Shown here one piece after another: positions 59,378 to 64,000 of a stretch of 64,000 bases of DNA (within the stretch, counting starts at the first letter, position 1; each line of letters starts with the position of its first letter). The notes beneath the pieces were generated by a model that saw only the letters and a list, made by a program, of their open reading frames with translations, did not search any database and was not told the origin of the DNA. The DNA comes from Ampelocalamus luodianensis (Eukaryota > Streptophyta > Magnoliopsida > Poales > Poaceae). Position numbers and translations under genes: made by a program. Location of the stretch: the NCBI GenBank assembly GCA_036346255.1, contig CM070625.1, positions 21,661,488 to 21,725,487 of the forward strand. The letters run 5' to 3'.

Positions 59378-60528
59378 TAGGGGTGAAAACGGATCGGAAA
59401 CGGACGGATAATGACTTTGCCATATTTGTTTTCATATTTTTTCCCGGATCCGGATACGAATACGAATACCCCGGATACGAATCACGAATCTGAATAGTAT
59501 CGAATACGAATACGAAGCGAATACAAATCGAAACGAATACGGTCACAGATATTTTTCGGAACATAAAAACCCCTTAAATTGTATGCCAGAAATTAACGAA
59601 AACATATAACTAATTTATTTGATGCAAACATTCATGAATTGTTCATATTTTCAGCAACCACACATAACATTGGCACTAGCAAGTTACATTAACTACTTCA
59701 TCACAAATATAACACTTAGTTTACCGTATTTAGCTCATAAGTCGTGACTCACAAAGTCATCACGCATTCACACTTAGTTCCTCATATACATAAAATTTAG
59801 TTCACACTAACATCGATTAGACTGGATGGTTAATCTATACACAAATGACTGTAATATCCCAAAGTATGTTACCAAAAATAAAATTAATAAAGTTATTATT
59901 TTATTAGATTTTCTGAGATTTAAAAGAGTTTTCCTGGTTAAAAAGGAAAATAATAATAAAATAAAGTCAATTATTTAATTTCCTAGTTTTTAATGTAAAA
60001 ATAAAATTTATTGAGTTTTCGGGATTTTATTGGATTTAAAGTGAAAATGAAAATTTTAATTAATTTATTGAATTTTAAAAAGGTTTTCCTATTTTTAGAA
60101 ATTTAAAATAATTTATATACAAAAATAAAAACCAACTTTAAGTTGGAATTAATTTTATTAAGTTAAAAATAATTCAACGAATTTCTATGATTTTTTCTAG
60201 GATTTTTGAATTCTATTTGCTATTTTCTAAAAGACTATTTGATTTGTTGCATTTTCTGAAATTCGGAAATCAATTAAAATCCCCTTTTCTCTTTTGGGCT
60301 GAAATCCTCTTTTGGGCCGAAATCCGGATATCCGGACTCCGTCTTATCCGGATAATCCGTATTCGTTTCCGTATCCGCCGGATAGCATGCCTACCATATT
60401 CGTTTTCGACAGGAAAATCCGAATTCGTTTCCGATCCGAAAACTATCCGAGAAAAATCCGATCTGAGACATTCCGAATCCGTTTTTGTCCGGATCGGTCG
60501 GAAACTATCCGATCCGTTTTCACCCCTA
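59378..60528. mobile_element. hAT element (1151 bp) with 8 bp TSD
   Basis: The ends TAGGGGTGAAAACGGATCGG and the inverse CCGATCCGTTTTCACCCCTA are near perfect inverted repeats. The flanks CTTGCGCC (59370-59377) and CTTACGCC (60529-60536) match at 7 of 8. CGGATACGAATACGAATA words near the left and TCCGAATTCGTTTCCG words near the right are subterminal repeats. Non-coding. It belongs to the same broad type as the element at 24138-24667. Confidence 0.85.
59852..60250 (+). mobile_element. 5' fragment of a TGTAAYA-type LTR inside the hAT element
   Basis: TGTAATATCCCAAAGTATG at 59852 starts like LTRs B and E (TGTAACAGCCC) and is followed by AT-rich sequence of the same style (AATTAATAAAGTTATT, AACTTTAAGTTGGAATTAAT). 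Homology ends near 60250, so only the first 400 bases remain. Confidence 0.5.
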
Positions 60529-60536
60529 CTTACGCC

Positions 60537-61393
60537 CAACAGCAAGCATCTGCTGTTGCAAGTAATGTTAGCATGCACAATGTATGAATAGAAGGGTCCA
60601 ATAAGAGAGAGAATATAGACCTAGTATCAGGAGCGGAGCTGGCGATCGGCAGGCCAGCCGACTCGAGCTGCTTTTGAGTTTACGTCGTATTTTGCTAAAA
60701 TTTTTAAAAAATTATATGAGTTTTTAATCCTAGATCTCGGACTAGTTTCACTCCTAGTACCTCCCATTAAATCAAAATGTGGAAGACAGACCAAACAAGG
60801 AACCGGTACCAAATGGTACCGGTGCCAAGCAAAAAGGAGAGAGAACAGGGGAAGAGAGGAAATAAAGGGGTAAGGTGTACAATTTTTATTGGACATGGGT
60901 CCTAACAACAGGTACCAAGCGATTGGAGCAAAAATTCCTAAGCTAGACCCTGTCCCGCTGCCCCACGCGGCCACGCCTACGCGGGATCCCCTGTGGACTA
61001 AAATTATGGTTTTAAAATAATTTTTTTACTTGTTAATACGACTTAAACTATTGATTTGTAAATACTTATGTATATTTTTTTCAATATAAAGCTTCAAAAT
61101 CCATGTCCTAACATATATATTCAACTTTTAGCCCATATATATATATATATAAAGATTACACATCTCATATTAAAAATGTATAATATGTAAACAAAATAAT
61201 ATATTTTTATTCCTAACGTCCCGTAGGAAAGGTTGACCCCTGCCCCCACCCTCACCCTGCTAGCCTAGCGGGTCGTCCCTACTCCCCCTAGAGGGCTGCA
61301 GGGGAGTTCTGCCGCTGTCCCTGCCCTATGGGGATTATCCTATGGAGGGAATTATCATCCCTACTCACGTGTGTGCACCTTGATATCTTTGAT
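60537..61393. other. no gene recognised
   Basis: Intergenic sequence; a TA run lies at 61138-61150. A minus-strand frame (60974-60627) shows no domain. Confidence 0.45.
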
Positions 61394-61509
61394 GGCTTGT
61401 TTGGATACATTATGATCTGACTCAATCTTTTCGGATTGATTCAAAATTTAAACTAAAATTCCTTCTAATCTGAAAGAATTGGTTCTAATCCGTTCATATC
61501 CAAACAAGC
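61394..61509. mobile_element. Tourist-like MITE (116 bp)
   Basis: The inverted ends GGCTTGTTTGGATA and TATCCAAACAAGC, with an interior TTTAAACTAAAATTCC word, match the MITE split by the LINE at 16259-24082 in size and layout. A TSD is not clear. Confidence 0.75.
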
Positions 61510-62387
61510 TATGAAGGGTCATACATTGACCATGCTGCATGAAACGAAACGAAAACAACACAAGAATAGTGAAGGGAGAAATGCCAGAATGACAACTATG
61601 GACATGCAAAGCTTCTTACTCTCTTCGTTCCAAGGGAGCGAAAGGGTACGGTGTGACCGTGTGAGGCACCAGTGCTATTTGGCATTTGCACAAGTAGAGA
61701 TCAACACTTCGACCGTACCCCATGTCGCCATTGGCTTCCTCTTGGCTGCCCTTTCTGCAGGAGTACCAGGATGGCCAGATGGACTTCACGCTTGCCCACT
61801 TTTCCGTTCACTGACCAGCACCTTTCACATTCAGCTACCTAAGATTCGCATGCTTTCTACAAGCAGCAGGTTATTGCCTGAAGATGAAGATCATCGCAAA
61901 CTAGAAAATGAGAGCGACTGAATTTTTATTGATTGCAGTATTACATGACAGCCTACCTATGCAGCTGCTACAGTTGAGATAAGAATGCATTTTACTCCTA
62001 CACCATACCAGTCTATTGAGCAAGGACAGAACGGGCCGGCTCCAAATCCACAACACATGACTCCTAAAGGCAAAAGGGAACAGATAAATATAGCTAATCC
62101 AATATCTAAATTCTAAAGAGCATACTTCCAGGTAAATTTCACATTGTTGACAAATAAAGATGCAAGCTACCACTTCGGTTAAACATCATCGACAGACAGT
62201 TTCAATTCAGCATTCCAGATCTTTACATCGCATGAGAATAACAACTCCTCCAGCTGTGTGGTGGACGGTGATTTAAGAGTACCTAGGTTTCACTTTGATG
62301 TATTCTAATGAGGCTCGTCTTCTGAATGGAGACCTTATTGTTTCCTATGTTTAATAAGGTTCCTATGTAAATGGAGAAAATGGCATC
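61510..62387. other. 3' flank of the ataxin-3-like gene
   Basis: Downstream of the minus-strand stop at 62388. Probably 3' UTR plus intergenic sequence; no frame with recognisable similarity. Confidence 0.45.
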
Positions 62388-64000
62388 CTAATCTTCTTTC
62401 ATTGACTCTTCAGATTTGCTAGAGTCATGCTCTTCCGTGGTGTCTTTGCTGAATGCATCCTTCAAAGCTCTCTCTTCTTGGGCTGGCTGAGAGCTGGTCA
62501 ACGGAGCTATAAATGGCATCAAGCTAAGAGCTAGCGCCACCTTCAGGTCTTCATCATCTTCCTCTTGCACTGTGGTCATGCCCTCCTGTTGGTAAGGCTG
62601 CTGACTAGGTTCTTCGGTTTTGGTGCCTGGAACCGCAACGTCCCTCAAGCTACTAGCTATGGCCACCATTAGGTCATGCCTTGCAGTCATCTCCATTTCA
62701 GTGTCGCTCACTGCTTCCCGCTGCACTTGGTTGCGTGAAGATTTAATGTTCCTGGCTTCACCAGGAGACAGCCACTTTCCAAAATCATTGGAACTAGATG
62801 GGCATTCCGTGGGGAAAATGCCCCTAACAGCATAGATGTTCCAGCCAGATCCCCTCGAAGCGTCAAGGTAAGCTGAGAGGTAGAACTGAGAGAGCTGCTC
62901 AGGGACTGGATTTAGACTATTGAGGTTGTACCACTCTCCATTCACATTCCTAATGCAGAACCAGTGATTCTGGGAGTGGCAAATGAAGGCAGTTTCCAGT
63001 TCAGGATTGAATTGGGATGCCCCTGCAGCTTGGGAGTACATGGAGATAAGTCGGAGGCTCCACACCTCCAGTGCCCTCTCCATAACCTATTAACAAAGTA
63101 TTGGTTCAGGAAAACACCGAAACTTGCATAATTATGCTAATTTACATTTTTATTTCCAGAATAAAGAATGCAGGCTCTAGCAATTGATTGAAGACATCAC
63201 AAACAAATGAAGCTTATGGAACGTGCGCGATGGAAGGAAGAGAAGCAATAGACTAGCGAATTTCATTCGTCAATAAGACAATAACCAGTGCCATCAGCTC
63301 TATGCCCTTGCAACCAATTAATTCATCAGTGAATACTATAGACTTCCCTACTCTTAAATTATTTCTATTTCAGTAATTATGTATATTCTGAACAAAAAAA
63401 TGCTACTTATTCCTATAGTTATATCTAAAGCATTTTTTTTTTGCATTTACATTCTAGGTCCTTTAGACCTTTCTTTCACATATTGGTTTTGCACCAACTT
63501 AAATTTGAATGAAGGAAATAATGCAACACTTCAAATCCCTAACATTTTCAGTCTTCATTGCTGACGAAATTTAAAATTTCAAAAATGCCTCATAAAATCT
63601 CAAGATCACCATGAAGTTTGACCATATCTATTGTTGTTAAGTTTATATACTAATTTGAACGTTCGCAATAGCACTAATAGGTTCAACCAGGTGCCAAAAA
63701 TTCAACCCAATCCACCTTCAGCTTATAGTCCTCACTGAATCCACCTTATTTGTTTTTGGCTATGAAGTTGGATACATAGTGAAAGCCCTTCCTAAGGTCA
63801 AAACCCAAAAGTTCAGTATGAGACAAATTTCAAATGACAAAAATTCCCTACCAGCTAAAAGTAGAAACTTTAGTAAAATACACTTCTACAATCATAATAT
63901 CATTGTTCAACATCATCGAGTGGGTGTTCCATGTGCATATTAGTAAACATACCGATAATGAACTATTACTAACCTGCATCATTGCCATCATAAATCGAGA
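62388..64000 (-). CDS. ataxin-3-like Josephin deubiquitinase, 3' end (partial)
   Basis: Last exon 63086-62388 (232 residues plus stop), intron 63973-63087 (GT-AG), and the end of the preceding exon 64000-63974. The exon starts VMERALEVWSL after a codon-boundary Q, as in Josephin domains (QV..ALEVW). Catalytic His and Asn are present in NHWFCIR and YNLNSL; the catalytic Cys lies upstream, outside the window. Two ubiquitin-interacting motifs follow (HDLMVAIASSL and EDLKVALALSLM), then an acidic tail ending EESMKED. Ataxin-3 type proteins trim ubiquitin chains in nucleus and cytosol. The visible part of the preceding exon (SRFMMAMMQ) does not resemble the usual FSIQ ending, so the copy is diverged there. 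Confidence 0.9.

Overview
The window is nuclear DNA of a grass (Poaceae). The evidence is spliced genes with GT-AG introns, a GC-rich first exon on an AT-rich background, two recognisable plant host genes, and a dense nest of plant transposable elements (long solo LTRs, an L1-type LINE, MuDR-type and FAR1-type MULEs, hAT and Tourist-like MITEs, TA/TG and CT microsatellites). I cannot settle the genus from sequence alone. No bacterial, organellar, CRISPR or phage features are present, and I recognise no tRNA or rRNA genes.

Two host genes are supported. Both are on the minus strand. The first is an eight-exon plant O-fucosyltransferase-family gene (25559-29618), whose exon phases all agree and give a 630-residue type II membrane protein. 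The second is an ataxin-3-like Josephin deubiquitinase gene that leaves the window on the right (62388-64000, last exon plus 27 nt of the preceding exon). Host gene fragments are an F-box-associated C-terminal domain with a stop (about 15.36-15.93 kb), a kelch-like fragment (49.1-49.27 kb), and two unrecognised open frames (47.63-47.95 kb and a frame split by an LTR at 30.65/33.83 kb).

The rest is layered transposon insertions. From left to right: LTRs D, A and E of one long-LTR family (1-8210); a degenerate MuDR-type transposase gene (9.6-12.9 kb, minus) split by solo LTR F with target-site duplication (TSD) GGGGT; an AT minisatellite and a GC-rich dyad-repeat stretch (13.3-14.7 kb); a Tourist-like MITE (16259-24082) split by a 7.7 kb dead LINE, whose ORF1 is itself cut by a second MITE; a 530 bp hAT MITE with a perfect 8 bp TSD; the O-fucosyltransferase gene with a Tourist-like MITE and solo LTR C in its upstream region; a FAR1-type MULE (about 34.7-45.1 kb) holding a hAT element that holds solo LTR B; solo LTR I; a long foldback element near 48 kb; remains of an LTR retrotransposon with primer-binding site and gag; a perfect 208 bp tandem duplication (50672-51087); a minus-strand LTR at 53.9-54.5 kb; and a second hAT element (59378-60528).

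The LTRs here lack internal domains and pol-coding regions, apart from the 49.3-50.2 kb element, which keeps only its start. The pattern is solo-LTR formation and repeated nesting, so relative insertion ages can be read from who interrupts whom. I found no convincing new biological system. The most interesting signals are arrays of short perfect dyads in the U3-like part of two related LTRs, a recurring TTTACTGT word in the FAR1-type MULE, a MITE with five TGASTCA sites, and the long foldback.
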